The position numbers were made by a program, and so were the translations under genes. This document shows, piece after piece, positions 35,630 to 44,078 of a DNA stretch of 47,953 nt (positions within the stretch are counted from its first letter, which is position 1; each line of letters starts with the position of its first letter). The stretch comes from JBPYFK01 sp051984675. GTDB lineage: Bacteria > Actinomycetota > Actinomycetes > Mycobacteriales > Pseudonocardiaceae. The notes beneath the pieces are model-generated. The model saw nothing but the letters and a program-made list of their open reading frames with translations, searched no databases and was not told the DNA's origin. The DNA lies in contig JBPYFK010000093.1 of NCBI GenBank assembly GCA_051984675.1, positions 1 to 47,953 on the forward strand, given 5' to 3'.

Positions 35630-37961
35630 GCCCGGCCGCTCCGGCCTCCCGGTCCGGCACAACGCCGCGCCGTTCCCGCCACCAGGTGCCGAGCACGACC
35701 CGCGCGTAGCGGAAGCCGTACAGCAGGTTGTTGCCCTTCTTGCTCTGGCCGGCGGCCCGCTGAAGCATCGTCATGGGCTGCTCCAGCACCCGGAAGCCGC
35801 GTGCGAGCACCCCGACGAGCAGTTCGGACGACTGGTACTGCGGCTGTTCGAGGCGCACCGAGTTGGGGACCTCCACCCGCATGCCCCGGAACCCGAACGA
35901 GGTGTCGGTGATGCGCTGGCCGGTCAACGCGCTGACGATCCACGCGAACACGTGCGTGCCGACCTTGCGGAACACGTCGGTGGTTTCCGAACGCCCCAGG
36001 GTCCGGGAGCCGCTCACGAAGTCCGCCGTGCCGTCGACCAGCGGTTCCAGCAGCCTGGGCAGCTCGGCGACGTCGTACTGCCCGTCGGCGTCGGTGGTCA
36101 CGACATACTTGGCGCCGCGTTGCGCGGCCAGCCGGTAGCCGAGCCGCAGCGCCGCCCCCTGACCCCGGTTGGTCGGGGCGTGGCAGGTGTAGGCGCCGTG
36201 CCGGGCGGCGACCTCCGCCGTGCTGTCCGTCGCCCCGTCCACCACGACCAGCGTGTCCACCGACATCCCGCAGCTGATGTCCGGGATGCGGTCCAGCACG
36301 CCACCGATCGAGTCCTGCTCGTCGTAGGCGGCGATCAGGATGACCACCGGGGCGAACGAGTGGCCGTCGTAGCGCCGCTCGTACTCGTCCAGGGCCGCCT
36401 CGTCGACCTCGTCCGGGAAGGCAGCCAGTGGCGAGCGTCCCGCCATATCGTTCTCCTTTGACTCGTCCGCCGCCGGCTGGCCCGTCCGTCGGACCGCTGG
36501 TCCCGCCGGGTCGGCGTGATCACGCATGTCGGTGATGTTGGTGCCCCCAGCGTCTGCCGGGCGGAGGCGCCCGGTGACGGCCGTCAGCCCCAGCCCGCCC
36601 GCCAGCGGTGCCAGGACCAGGACGGGAAGTTGGTACCGCCAGGAGAACTCCATGACGGCCGCCGTCGCTGTTAGGGCAAGGGCCATGCCGGTGGGCAGCA
36701 GGCACACCGCGCGCAGACCTGACCTCCTGGCACGACCCACGCCCAGGGCCGCGCCCGCACCCAGCAACAACGCGGCACCAAGCACGATACCGGGCGCATA
36801 GCCCACAGTGGACTGGTACGAACGCAGCAGCGAAGCCAGTCCCGGATTCACCGAATAGGTGCCGTCGCCGTAGACCTCCGTCCACTCCGTGACGTACCAG
36901 GGGTCGGAGTACAGCGGGTACGTGGTGCTGAACTTCCACCGATCGAGTGGAACGTCACCGGGGTGGTCCTGGCGGGTGGGGGCGAAGCCCTTGAGGAAGT
37001 CCGCGACCACGCCACCGACGACGTCCAGCGGCTGGTGGGTCAGCACCTTGAGGGCGAAGGTGTGCTGGGCGCGCTGGTAGTCCACGCCCGCCGGCAGCGC
37101 GTTGACGTTCGCGTCGACGCGGAAGAAGTTCACGTAGAAGTCGATCCCGTTGGCCTCGCGCTGCGCGATCGGTTCCCGGGGGCACACCAGGCGCTCCTCC
37201 GGGTTCAGCGGCAGGCGGTCGCAGTCGGCGACGACGGCCGCCCGCCCGTACACCACGCTGCCGGTCGAGCCACCGAGCGCGAAGTTCCCGGTCCAGCTCA
37301 GGTGGTAGAAGCCGTAACAGGTCAGCGCGGCGGCGAACCCGACGACCAGCGCACCGGTCACGCGCAGCTGCCGCCGCCACCGGCGCAGCCCGGCGGCCAG
37401 CAGCACGAAGGCCACAGCCGGCACGATCGCGGTCAGCCCCACCATGCGTACCAGAACCGAACCCGCGAGCATGACGCCCGCCAACGCGGCAGCGACCGGC
37501 CCGGGCCTGCCCCACCACATCAGCAGCAACACCGCTGCCAGCAGGAAGACCTCGAACAGCAGATCGGACATGATGTTGTGCTCGATCTGCACCTGGTAGG
37601 CGTCCAGAAGCACCGGCGCTGCCGACAGGGCGGCCACCCAGTGCCGAGCGCCGAAGCGCAGCAGCAGGGCGTAGATCGCGACGCCGAGCGCCAGGCCCAG
37701 CAGATGCTGTACGACCACGACGGCGCCGAGCCCCGTGTGGAGGATCTCCAGCAAGGGCCCGAGCAGGAACCACTCGTAACCGACCGGGTCGATTCCTCCC
37801 GGATAGAACAGGCCCAGGTCGGTCAGGTAGCGGAAGGAGTCGATGTACAGCAGCGCCGGCTGGTAGGCGAACTCGGCCAGGACGCGTAGGACGACGCCTC
37901 CCAGCAGGAACAGCCCCAGCAGCCAGTGGCGCCGGACGGCGCTCGGCAGCGCCCGCGTCAC
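35580..37961 (-). CDS. Fused membrane GT-C-like protein and GT2 glycosyltransferase
   Basis: This is one 793-residue frame. Residues 1-485 form about ten transmembrane helices in a GT-C-like layout, with an acidic residue in the first outer loop (LLYIDSFRYLTDLGLFYPGG). Residues 520-760 form a GtrB/DPM1-type GT2 domain: PVVILIAAYDEQDSIGGVL, VVVDGATDST, the DxD-like TTDADGQYD, and TDTSFGFRGM. The 35-residue linker contains an internal ATG at 36446 with AAAGGAGAACGAT directly before it, an excellent ribosome binding site. A separate 288-residue GT2 protein is therefore probably also made. The start is GTG overlapping the upstream epimerase stop (GTGA). Together these parts could load a polyprenyl-phosphate sugar and transfer it outside the membrane. 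The donor and acceptor sugars are unknown. Confidence 0.85.
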   Translation of the reverse strand: MTRALPSAVRRHWLLGLFLLGGVVLRVLAEFAYQPALLYIDSFRYLTDLGLFYPGGIDPVGYEWFLLGPLLEILHTGLGAVVVVQHLLGLALGVAIYALLLRFGARHWVAALSAAPVLLDAYQVQIEHNIMSDLLFEVFLLAAVLLLMWWGRPGPVAAALAGVMLAGSVLVRMVGLTAIVPAVAFVLLAAGLRRWRRQLRVTGALVVGFAAALTCYGFYHLSWTGNFALGGSTGSVVYGRAAVVADCDRLPLNPEERLVCPREPIAQREANGIDFYVNFFRVDANVNALPAGVDYQRAQHTFALKVLTHQPLDVVGGVVADFLKGFAPTRQDHPGDVPLDRWKFSTTYPLYSDPWYVTEWTEVYGDGTYSVNPGLASLLRSYQSTVGYAPGIVLGAALLLGAGAALGVGRARRSGLRAVCLLPTGMALALTATAAVMEFSWRYQLPVLVLAPLAGGLGLTAVTGRLRPADAGGTNITDMRDHADPAGPAVRRTGQPAADESKENDMAGRSPLAAFPDEVDEAALDEYERRYDGHSFAPVVILIAAYDEQDSIGGVLDRIPDISCGMSVDTLVVVDGATDSTAEVAARHGAYTCHAPTNRGQGAALRLGYRLAAQRGAKYVVTTDADGQYDVAELPRLLEPLVDGTADFVSGSRTLGRSETTDVFRKVGTHVFAWIVSALTGQRITDTSFGFRGMRVEVPNSVRLEQPQYQSSELLVGVLARGFRVLEQPMTMLQRAAGQSKKGNNLLYGFRYARVVLGTWWRERRGVVPDREAGAAGLSAPAREDAARAVGQR

Positions 37962-38935
37962 ATTTCCCCAGCAGCGAAGTGGGCCTCAGCCGAGGGGTGC
38001 GCCCGGACGGCGAAGTCCTGCCAGACGGTGCGCAGGCCGGTGGCGAGGTCGACGGTCGGTTCGTAGCCCAGTTCGGAGCTGGCGTTCGTGACGTCCACGA
38101 TCACCGCGGGCATCTCACCGTTCTTGGCGGGTACGTGCTGGGCGCGCAACGGCCGCCCGGTTGCCTCGCGCACGGCGTCGATGAGTTCGAGCACGCTGTA
38201 GGACCGCCCGGAACCGATGATCGCGGTGCCGGTGAACTGCTTGTCCCAGGCGGCCAGAATGCCCTGCACCACGTCGTCGAGATGGACGAAGTCGCGGCTC
38301 TGCCGGCCGTCGCCGTACACCTCGACGCCGCCGCCGTCGAGCGTGGCCCGCATCAGGCGCGGGATGAAGCTGTCCTTGTGCCCCATGCCCGGACCGTAGA
38401 TGTTGGTGAACCGCAGCGCGCTGGTGGCCAGGCCGTAGGCTCCGGCGTAGCCGGAGATCAGCATCTCGCAGGCCGCTTTGGTCGCGCCGTACGGTGTCAA
38501 CGGCCGCAGCGGCAGGGACTCGGTGATCGTGCCACGCCCGACGTCACCCACAACGGCGTTGGTGGACGCGAGCACGAACCGGCCGGCGCCACGCTGCCGG
38601 GCGAGCTCCAGCAGCCCCTGGGTGACCTCGACGTTCGCCGTGTAGGTGTCGACCGGCTTGTCGATCGAACGCAGGACCGACGTGATGGCGGCCAGGTGCA
38701 CGATCCCGCCGCTGCCCTCGCGGACAGCGGACTCGCGTACCGCCGGCTCACGGAGGTCGCCGCGCACGTGCCGTACGAGCGGACCGCGCAGGTCTTCCGG
38801 TGGGGGGCTCTGGTCGACGACCGCGACAGGAGTCCCGCGCTCGACGAAAGCACGCACCACGGCCCGACCGACGAAGCCCGAACCGCCGGTCACCACGACT
38901 TCCGGCGGTTCTGGACGCGAGTTGCTGTGTCGCAC
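37958..38935 (-). CDS. NAD-dependent sugar-nucleotide epimerase/dehydratase
   Basis: This is a 325-residue extended SDR with NAD motif VVVTGGSGFVGRAVV, the catalytic segment LASTNAVVGD and the YxxxK motif in TPYGATKAACEML. The nucleotide-sugar part has RFTNIYGPGMGHKDSFIPRLM, VYGDGRQSRDFVHLDDV and SSELGYEP. It resembles UDP-glucose 4-epimerases, but the exact reaction cannot be read. It is translationally coupled to the fused glycosyltransferase and probably supplies or modifies its donor sugar. Confidence 0.88.
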   Translation of the reverse strand: MRHSNSRPEPPEVVVTGGSGFVGRAVVRAFVERGTPVAVVDQSPPPEDLRGPLVRHVRGDLREPAVRESAVREGSGGIVHLAAITSVLRSIDKPVDTYTANVEVTQGLLELARQRGAGRFVLASTNAVVGDVGRGTITESLPLRPLTPYGATKAACEMLISGYAGAYGLATSALRFTNIYGPGMGHKDSFIPRLMRATLDGGGVEVYGDGRQSRDFVHLDDVVQGILAAWDKQFTGTAIIGSGRSYSVLELIDAVREATGRPLRAQHVPAKNGEMPAVIVDVTNASSELGYEPTVDLATGLRTVWQDFAVRAHPSAEAHFAAGEM

Positions 38936-39004
38936 GGGTCGGACTCTAACCCCTAGTCCTGAGAAGTCGCTGGGAGCGGTCTTCCCCGCCGCGTTGCCGC
39001 CCGT

Positions 39005-39124
39005 TCACGTACCGGTGAGGTCGTGCACCCGGAGGAACCGCAGCGCTTCGGCCAGTCCCTCCACGTTGTACTTCCCAGCAGCCACGTCCCCGATCACGCG
39101 ATCGGCCGTGGCCGGATCACGCAC
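39005..39124 (-). CDS. Possible 39-residue protein at the end of the Tm-1-like operon
   Basis: GTG 39124 opens VRDPATADRVIGDVAAGKYN, then VEGLAEALRFLRVHDLTGT, ending at TGA 39005. It begins 17 bp after the SRPBCC stop and has high GC in third positions and an amphipathic helix pattern. The upstream AAGAAG is only a weak ribosome binding site. It could be real or a fragment. There is no known family. Confidence 0.4.
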   Translation of the reverse strand: MRDPATADRVIGDVAAGKYNVEGLAEALRFLRVHDLTGT

Positions 39125-39140
39125 ACGAAGATCGTCTTCT

Positions 39141-39578
39141 TCAGCCGCTGAAGCGTTCCTGGAGGGCCTGCAGACCGGCAGCGAAGACGTTGTTCGCGAA
39201 CACCTTGTCGAGCTTCGGCTCATCGGACGCGTCGGCGTCGAAATCTGTCCACCACTCCACGAAGCTGTCGCCGGTCGCGGTCACGGGTACGACCCGGATC
39301 GTCGCCCGGTAGCGGCGGATCGGGAACGGGCTTTCGATGATGTCGTAGGTGTAGCTGCGGCCGGGGTCGTCCACAGCGACCAGCCGCTCGCGGATCACCG
39401 CGCCGTCCGGCATCTTCAGGTGCCGCACACATCCGACCTCGGCGGCGCTGCGGCCGTCCTCGATCCTGCTGTCCGCGACGGCGGGATGCCAGCGGGGCAG
39501 CCCGTCGAAGTCGCGCACCAACCGCCACACCTCGTCGGCCTTCGCCGCGACGATCGCACTGGCATACGACCTGGACAT
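39141..39578 (-). CDS. SRPBCC-family (polyketide cyclase/START-like) protein
   Basis: This is 145 residues; ATG 39578 follows AGGTGG. It is a helix-grip fold with the N-terminal strand SYASAIVAAKADEVWRLVRDFDGLPRWHPAV and the C-terminal long helix VFANNVFAAGLQALQERF. The family binds hydrophobic ligands in a deep cavity; some members are cyclases, many are of unknown function. It follows the PEP-hydrolase-like gene by 38 bp in what looks like one operon. Confidence 0.88.
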   Translation of the reverse strand: MSRSYASAIVAAKADEVWRLVRDFDGLPRWHPAVADSRIEDGRSAAEVGCVRHLKMPDGAVIRERLVAVDDPGRSYTYDIIESPFPIRRYRATIRVVPVTATGDSFVEWWTDFDADASDEPKLDKVFANNVFAAGLQALQERFSG

Positions 39579-39616
39579 GATCAACCACCTCGCTCCGCTC
39601 GCGCCGGCACCGGCGG

Positions 39617-40453
39617 CTACCTGAACGCTTCCAACCGCTTGAACTTCGTCGTCTGTTCGGTCAGCGCCTGCTCGGTGGGCAGGCGTTCCATGCTGCTCGC
39701 GCCGTAGAAGCCGTGGCAGCGCTCGGTGCGTTCCAGCACGTAGGCGGCGTCCTCCGGCATCGCGATCGGCCCTCCGTGGCAGAGCACGATGATGTCGTCG
39801 CGCACCTCGGCGGCGGCGTGCGACCACTCGTCGATCAGCGTCACGCAGTCGTCGAGGGTCTTCGCCGTCTCCGCGCCGATCGCTCCGCCGGTGGTCAGTC
39901 CCATGTGGCAGACGAGCACGTCCGCGCCGGCGCGGGTCATGGCCCGGGCGTCGGCGGCGGAGAAGACGTACGGCGTCGTGAGCAGGTCCGCTTCCCGCGC
40001 CGCCGCCACCAGCTCGACCTCCTTGTCGTAGCCCATGCCGGTCTCCTCCAGGTTGGCCCGGAAGGTGCCGTCGATGAGCCCGACGGTCGGGAAGTTCTGC
40101 ACCCCGGAGAACCCGAGGTCGGCAAGTTCGCGCAGGAACCGGTCACGAAGCATGAACGGGTCGGTGGCGTTGACGCCGGCCAGCACCGGCGTGTGCCGCA
40201 CGACCGGCAGGACTTCCTTGGCCATGTCGACCACGATGTCGTTGGCGTTGCCGTAGGCGAGCAGCCCGGCGAGTGATCCGCGACCGGCCATCCGGTAGCG
40301 ACCAGAGTTGTAGAGGACGATCAGGTCGATCCCGCCGGCTTCCTCGCACTTGGCCGACAGGCCGGTGCCGGCGCCGCCACCGACGATCGGCTCGCCCCGC
40401 GCCACCAGGCTCTGGAACGTCTTCACCAGCTCGGTCCGCGCCACGCGGGCCAT
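39617..40453 (-). CDS. PEP-hydrolase-type TIM-barrel protein (Tm-1 C-terminal half)
   Basis: This is 278 residues; the ATG follows GGGAGG. It is a phosphoenolpyruvate mutase-like TIM barrel of the PEP-hydrolase group: PIVGGGAGTGLSAKCEEAGG, LIVLYNSGRYRMAGRGSLAG, TPVLAGVNATDP, FPTVGLIDGTFRANLEETGMGYDKEVELV, VCHMGLTTGGAIGA, then HGGPIAMPEDA. The eukaryotic Tm-1 protein carries this domain fused behind a UPF0261 domain; here the two are separate adjacent genes 14 bp apart. The chemical reaction is not established. Confidence 0.9.
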   Translation of the reverse strand: MARVARTELVKTFQSLVARGEPIVGGGAGTGLSAKCEEAGGIDLIVLYNSGRYRMAGRGSLAGLLAYGNANDIVVDMAKEVLPVVRHTPVLAGVNATDPFMLRDRFLRELADLGFSGVQNFPTVGLIDGTFRANLEETGMGYDKEVELVAAAREADLLTTPYVFSAADARAMTRAGADVLVCHMGLTTGGAIGAETAKTLDDCVTLIDEWSHAAAEVRDDIIVLCHGGPIAMPEDAAYVLERTERCHGFYGASSMERLPTEQALTEQTTKFKRLEAFR

Positions 40454-40467
40454 CGCACGCCTCCCTG

Positions 40468-41688
40468 CTATGCCGTGACCTCGGCGAACGCCTTCACGAT
40501 CGCTTCGGCGAACTCGGGATCGTTGATGTTGTACGGCAGCCGGACCAGGCGGCGCCGGTCGGTCTGGTGCACCTCGCGCTCCAACACCTCGAACAGCGCG
40601 CCGTTCGCGCGTGGGTCATGGAACGGCCCGCCGGGGGCGTCGAGCACGGAGAATCCGCCGTCGGGCAGCAGGAACCGCAGCGGCCCCTCGCACGCGTTGA
40701 GCTTCGACGCGAGGAAGGAACCGATCCGCTGGCATTCCTCCTCCGACGTCCGCATCAGCGTGACCTGCGGATTGTGGACGTAGAGGGTGCGGTCGCGATA
40801 CCGCGACGGCACGGTGTCGACCGCGCCGAAGTTGACCATGTCCAGCGCGCCGCACGAGCCCACGTACGGAACTCCGGTGCGGGCGATCGCGTCCAGCCGG
40901 GCCTCGCCGGCACTCATCACCCCGCCGGCGATCAGGTCGCACACCTCGGTGGTCGTGATGTCCAGGACACCCCGGACCAGGCCGTCGTCGACGAGCTTCT
41001 CCATAGCGCGCCCGCCGGTGCCGGTCGCGTGGAACACCAGGCAGTCGTAGTCGGCCTCCAGCCGGCCGGTCACCGCCGTCACGCACGGCGTCGTGACACC
41101 GAACATGGTCAGCGCCAGGGCGGGCTTCTCGTCCGCGCCCGGGACGTGGTGGGCGAGCATCCCGGCGAGCGCGTGTGCCGCGTTTCCCAGCACCCGGCGC
41201 GAGATCCGGTTCAGCCCGGCGACATCGGTGACCGACGGCAGCATCATGATGTCGCTGGCATCGACGTACGGCGAGATGTCGCCGGAGGCGACCGTCGAGA
41301 CCATGACCTTGGGCAGGCCCACCGGGAGTGCCCGCAGGGCCGGCGTGATCAGCGCGGTTCCACCGGAACCGCCCAGACCCAGCACGCCGGCCACCTCGGT
41401 GGCACGCGCGGTGAGGAACCGCTCGAACGCCGCGGACATCTCGGAGACGGCCGAGCCGCGCTCGCCGGTGAACACGGCGTCCGCGCCCGACGGGTGGTGT
41501 CCGGCGACCTCCTGGGCGGGCACGTCGACCCGTTGGTCCGAGTCCCGCGCCCTCCCCTCGCTCGTGCTGAGGTCGACGGTCACCACCGGGCTCCCGGCAC
41601 GCCGGAGAAGGTCAGCGACCCAGGCGAGCTCGACGCCCTTGGTGTCGAAGGTGCCAACGACATACGCGGCAGGTGACTCGGTGTGCAC
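40468..41688 (-). CDS. Tm-1-like ATP-binding protein (UPF0261)
   Basis: This is about 406 residues from GTG 41688 (MHTESPAAYVVGTFDTKGVEL); an in-frame ATG at 41727 would add 13 residues without a clear ribosome binding site. The UPF0261 signatures are VVGTFDTKG near the start, GVLGLGGSGGTALITPALRALPVGLPKVMVST, the SGDISPYVDASDIMM segment, and FHATGTGGRAMEKLVDDGLVRGVLDITTTE. In tomato Tm-1 this part binds ATP and viral replicase; bacterial members have no proven role. It pairs with the downstream TIM-barrel gene. Confidence 0.9.
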   Translation of the reverse strand: MHTESPAAYVVGTFDTKGVELAWVADLLRRAGSPVVTVDLSTSEGRARDSDQRVDVPAQEVAGHHPSGADAVFTGERGSAVSEMSAAFERFLTARATEVAGVLGLGGSGGTALITPALRALPVGLPKVMVSTVASGDISPYVDASDIMMLPSVTDVAGLNRISRRVLGNAAHALAGMLAHHVPGADEKPALALTMFGVTTPCVTAVTGRLEADYDCLVFHATGTGGRAMEKLVDDGLVRGVLDITTTEVCDLIAGGVMSAGEARLDAIARTGVPYVGSCGALDMVNFGAVDTVPSRYRDRTLYVHNPQVTLMRTSEEECQRIGSFLASKLNACEGPLRFLLPDGGFSVLDAPGGPFHDPRANGALFEVLEREVHQTDRRRLVRLPYNINDPEFAEAIVKAFAEVTA

Positions 41689-41754
41689 GACGAAGCACTC
41701 TAACGGCACAGTCCGCCGGTTGATCACCTTTGTCGCTCGTTTGGACGAGGGCGC

Positions 41755-43908
41755 TCAGCGGACCGCCCAGCACTGCAACGCCGCGACCCCGACCGCCGCG
41801 TTGCCATGTCGGGTCACCAGCAGGCGCAGTTCGCGGATCGGGACCGGTGGGAAAGTGATGCGGTTGAGGTCCTGGGCTACCGGGAGGTCAGGAACCCGTC
41901 GCTGGCCGGGGATCTCCACCCACTGCCCGTTGACCCGGTGCTGCAACTGGAACCAGGCGGGTGGCAGCACGCGCCCACCGTCGCTGTGGAAGAACACCCG
42001 AACGTCGCCGAACTCCGTCGGCTGGCCGAAGTCGACCGCGAGCCAGTCCTGCGGGTTCGGCGACCCCTCGGTGGTCCAGCGAGTGCTGGGCCGGTCCAGG
42101 AAGTGCTTCTGCCCGTCGATGGCTTGCACGGCCTCGTGCCCGGGCGCTTCGTAGGACGCCTTGACCACCGGAAACCCGGCGGTCGGTTGCTGGTTCGCTG
42201 CCACGTCGACAACGTGCGGCAACGACACCGCGCGCACCGGACCCACCCGGACCAACGCGGGTGACAGCGTCTCCTGCCGATGCACCATCGCCCCGTCGAC
42301 ATACACCGACAACCCGGTCCCCATGCCGTACCGGGAGCCGTCGCGATCCCACATCAGCGTGAGGTTGTGCCCGTGGTAGGGCAGGTTTTCCACGGCGAAG
42401 TGGTGCCACGACTCGGGAACCAGCGGCGAGATGCGCACCGTGTCATCGGCCTGCGGGCGGATCCCGAGCAATCCCGACAGCACCAGGTCGTTGAAGGTGG
42501 AGTGGTTGTAGTCCTCGCTGTGGCCGGGCGTGTCGTAGATCCACACCGGTCGGTCGGGGTGATGTGCTTCCGCGACGTACGGATGGCCGTCCTTGTACTG
42601 GGTTCGCGCATAGCCTTCCAGCAGGCGGTAGTACTCGTCGGCACCGACGTACGGCTGGGCCGGGTAGTCGATGAGCAGGTTGGCCAGCCCGGTCAGCGTC
42701 TGGCTCGTCGCGTACGGCCAGCTCGGACCGTCCCAGCGGCAGCAGCCTTCCGCCGCCTGGTGCATGAACCAGTGGCTGCGGCGCTCCACAGTGGTCGGTC
42801 CGAACTCGGCGGCGAACCCTTCCGGGTCCAGCAGGTGGCGCCACGCCACGGCATGCTCGGGCGGCGCCACCGACAGCGCCCAGGGAACGAAGCCGAACTC
42901 CTCGCGATCGGGGAGCTTGGCGCGAGCCGGATTCCCGTCGCGCATGACGTGCTTGTAGAAACCGGCGCCGGATTCCCACAGCCACCGCTGCTGGTTCGCC
43001 AGCAGGTCGTTGGCGCGGCGGTCGAACGTGTCGGCCAGCCTGTGGTCACCGGTGCGCCGGGCGAGCGCGGCGATCGCTCGCGCGTCGGCGCACTGGTAAC
43101 TGTTGATCGTCGGCCGGAAACCGGCGCCGCCGTGGAACGGATCGCCACTGGCGTAGGAGCTGGCGCTGTACTCCATCCCGTCCCACACCGGCACCTGCCA
43201 GTACAACCCGAGCTGGGAGTCGTACTGCCGCGCCCAGCGCTCCCACTGCCGGACCAGTTCGGGCAGCAGTGGGGCCAGGAAGTCCCAGTCGCCGGTGACC
43301 AGCGCCCGCTGATATGCCGCAGTGGCACACCAGAAGGAGTACTGGTGCGCCCAGTCCGTGGCATGCGGGTTCGAGTCCTCAAGAGGTGCCTTGAAACTGA
43401 TGCCCGATCCGCGCAGCCAGTAGAGCAGGTAGTCGTCGAGGTAGCGGCGGTCGCGGAGCCACCGGCCTTCGGTCAGGTGGTGACCAGCCGCCGCCACAAT
43501 GGCGCCACCGGGTGCGGCGTAGTCGACGTGGCTGAGGAACTCGGTGACGATCCAGCCTTCCTCCGGGCGCGTGTAACGCAGAGCCTCGTAGAACACCCGC
43601 CAGCGGTAGTAGTAGACGCCCTGGATCGTCTCGTCCGGCAGGTCGACGAACGGGATGTTCGCCTCGAACCAGCCCGGTTCCGGCAGATCCCCGAGGAGCG
43701 TGCGGTGGTCAAGGAACGCGGTCCCCGGCCCCACCGCCGGGTACGGTTGGGGTTGCGGCGCGGCGGTCGCACCGTCCGATTCGGACTGATCCTCCTCGGA
43801 CGGGTTGGCCTCGTCGGCGCCCCACGCCAGACCTGGCGTGGCCAGGCCGGCCGCGATGCCGCCCGCGATCCGCAGAATCACCCGCCGGCTGTGCTCGCCA
43901 GTACCCAC
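41755..43908 (-). CDS. Secreted glycoside hydrolase-like protein with discoidin-type domain
   Basis: This is 717 residues; the GTG follows GGAGGG. The N-terminus GEHSRRVILRIAGGIAAGLATPGLAWGA carries a twin-arginine-type signal (SRRVIL). Residues about 80-590 look like an (alpha/alpha)6 barrel of the MGH1/GH63-like kind (YYYRWRVFYEAL, DWAHQYSFWCATAAY, YWQVPVWDGMEYS, EFGFVPWALS, RRSHWFMHQ, WDGPSWPYATSQTL, HSEDYNHSTFNDLVL). A C-terminal F5/8 type C-like domain follows (DRPSTRWTTEGSPNPQDWLAVDFG, then RELRLLVTRHG). The substrate is probably an alpha-linked glycan or glycoside, but this is not readable. It ends 66 bp before the Tm-1-like gene and may be co-transcribed. Confidence 0.85.
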   Translation of the reverse strand: MGTGEHSRRVILRIAGGIAAGLATPGLAWGADEANPSEEDQSESDGATAAPQPQPYPAVGPGTAFLDHRTLLGDLPEPGWFEANIPFVDLPDETIQGVYYYRWRVFYEALRYTRPEEGWIVTEFLSHVDYAAPGGAIVAAAGHHLTEGRWLRDRRYLDDYLLYWLRGSGISFKAPLEDSNPHATDWAHQYSFWCATAAYQRALVTGDWDFLAPLLPELVRQWERWARQYDSQLGLYWQVPVWDGMEYSASSYASGDPFHGGAGFRPTINSYQCADARAIAALARRTGDHRLADTFDRRANDLLANQQRWLWESGAGFYKHVMRDGNPARAKLPDREEFGFVPWALSVAPPEHAVAWRHLLDPEGFAAEFGPTTVERRSHWFMHQAAEGCCRWDGPSWPYATSQTLTGLANLLIDYPAQPYVGADEYYRLLEGYARTQYKDGHPYVAEAHHPDRPVWIYDTPGHSEDYNHSTFNDLVLSGLLGIRPQADDTVRISPLVPESWHHFAVENLPYHGHNLTLMWDRDGSRYGMGTGLSVYVDGAMVHRQETLSPALVRVGPVRAVSLPHVVDVAANQQPTAGFPVVKASYEAPGHEAVQAIDGQKHFLDRPSTRWTTEGSPNPQDWLAVDFGQPTEFGDVRVFFHSDGGRVLPPAWFQLQHRVNGQWVEIPGQRRVPDLPVAQDLNRITFPPVPIRELRLLVTRHGNAAVGVAALQCWAVR

Positions 43909-44078
43909 GTACCCTCCAGGCCGGTTGCTTCACAGTCCTCAATGGACACCGATGACCGGCAGTCACCTGGAAGTTACCTGGTACTGGCATCGCATCGCTG
44001 GATTTCCCGAGCGGGTGCCGCCGCGGGCACTCGACCGGGCGAAACCAGCTCTCGGCGACGTCCCGACCCCTTCGCCTC

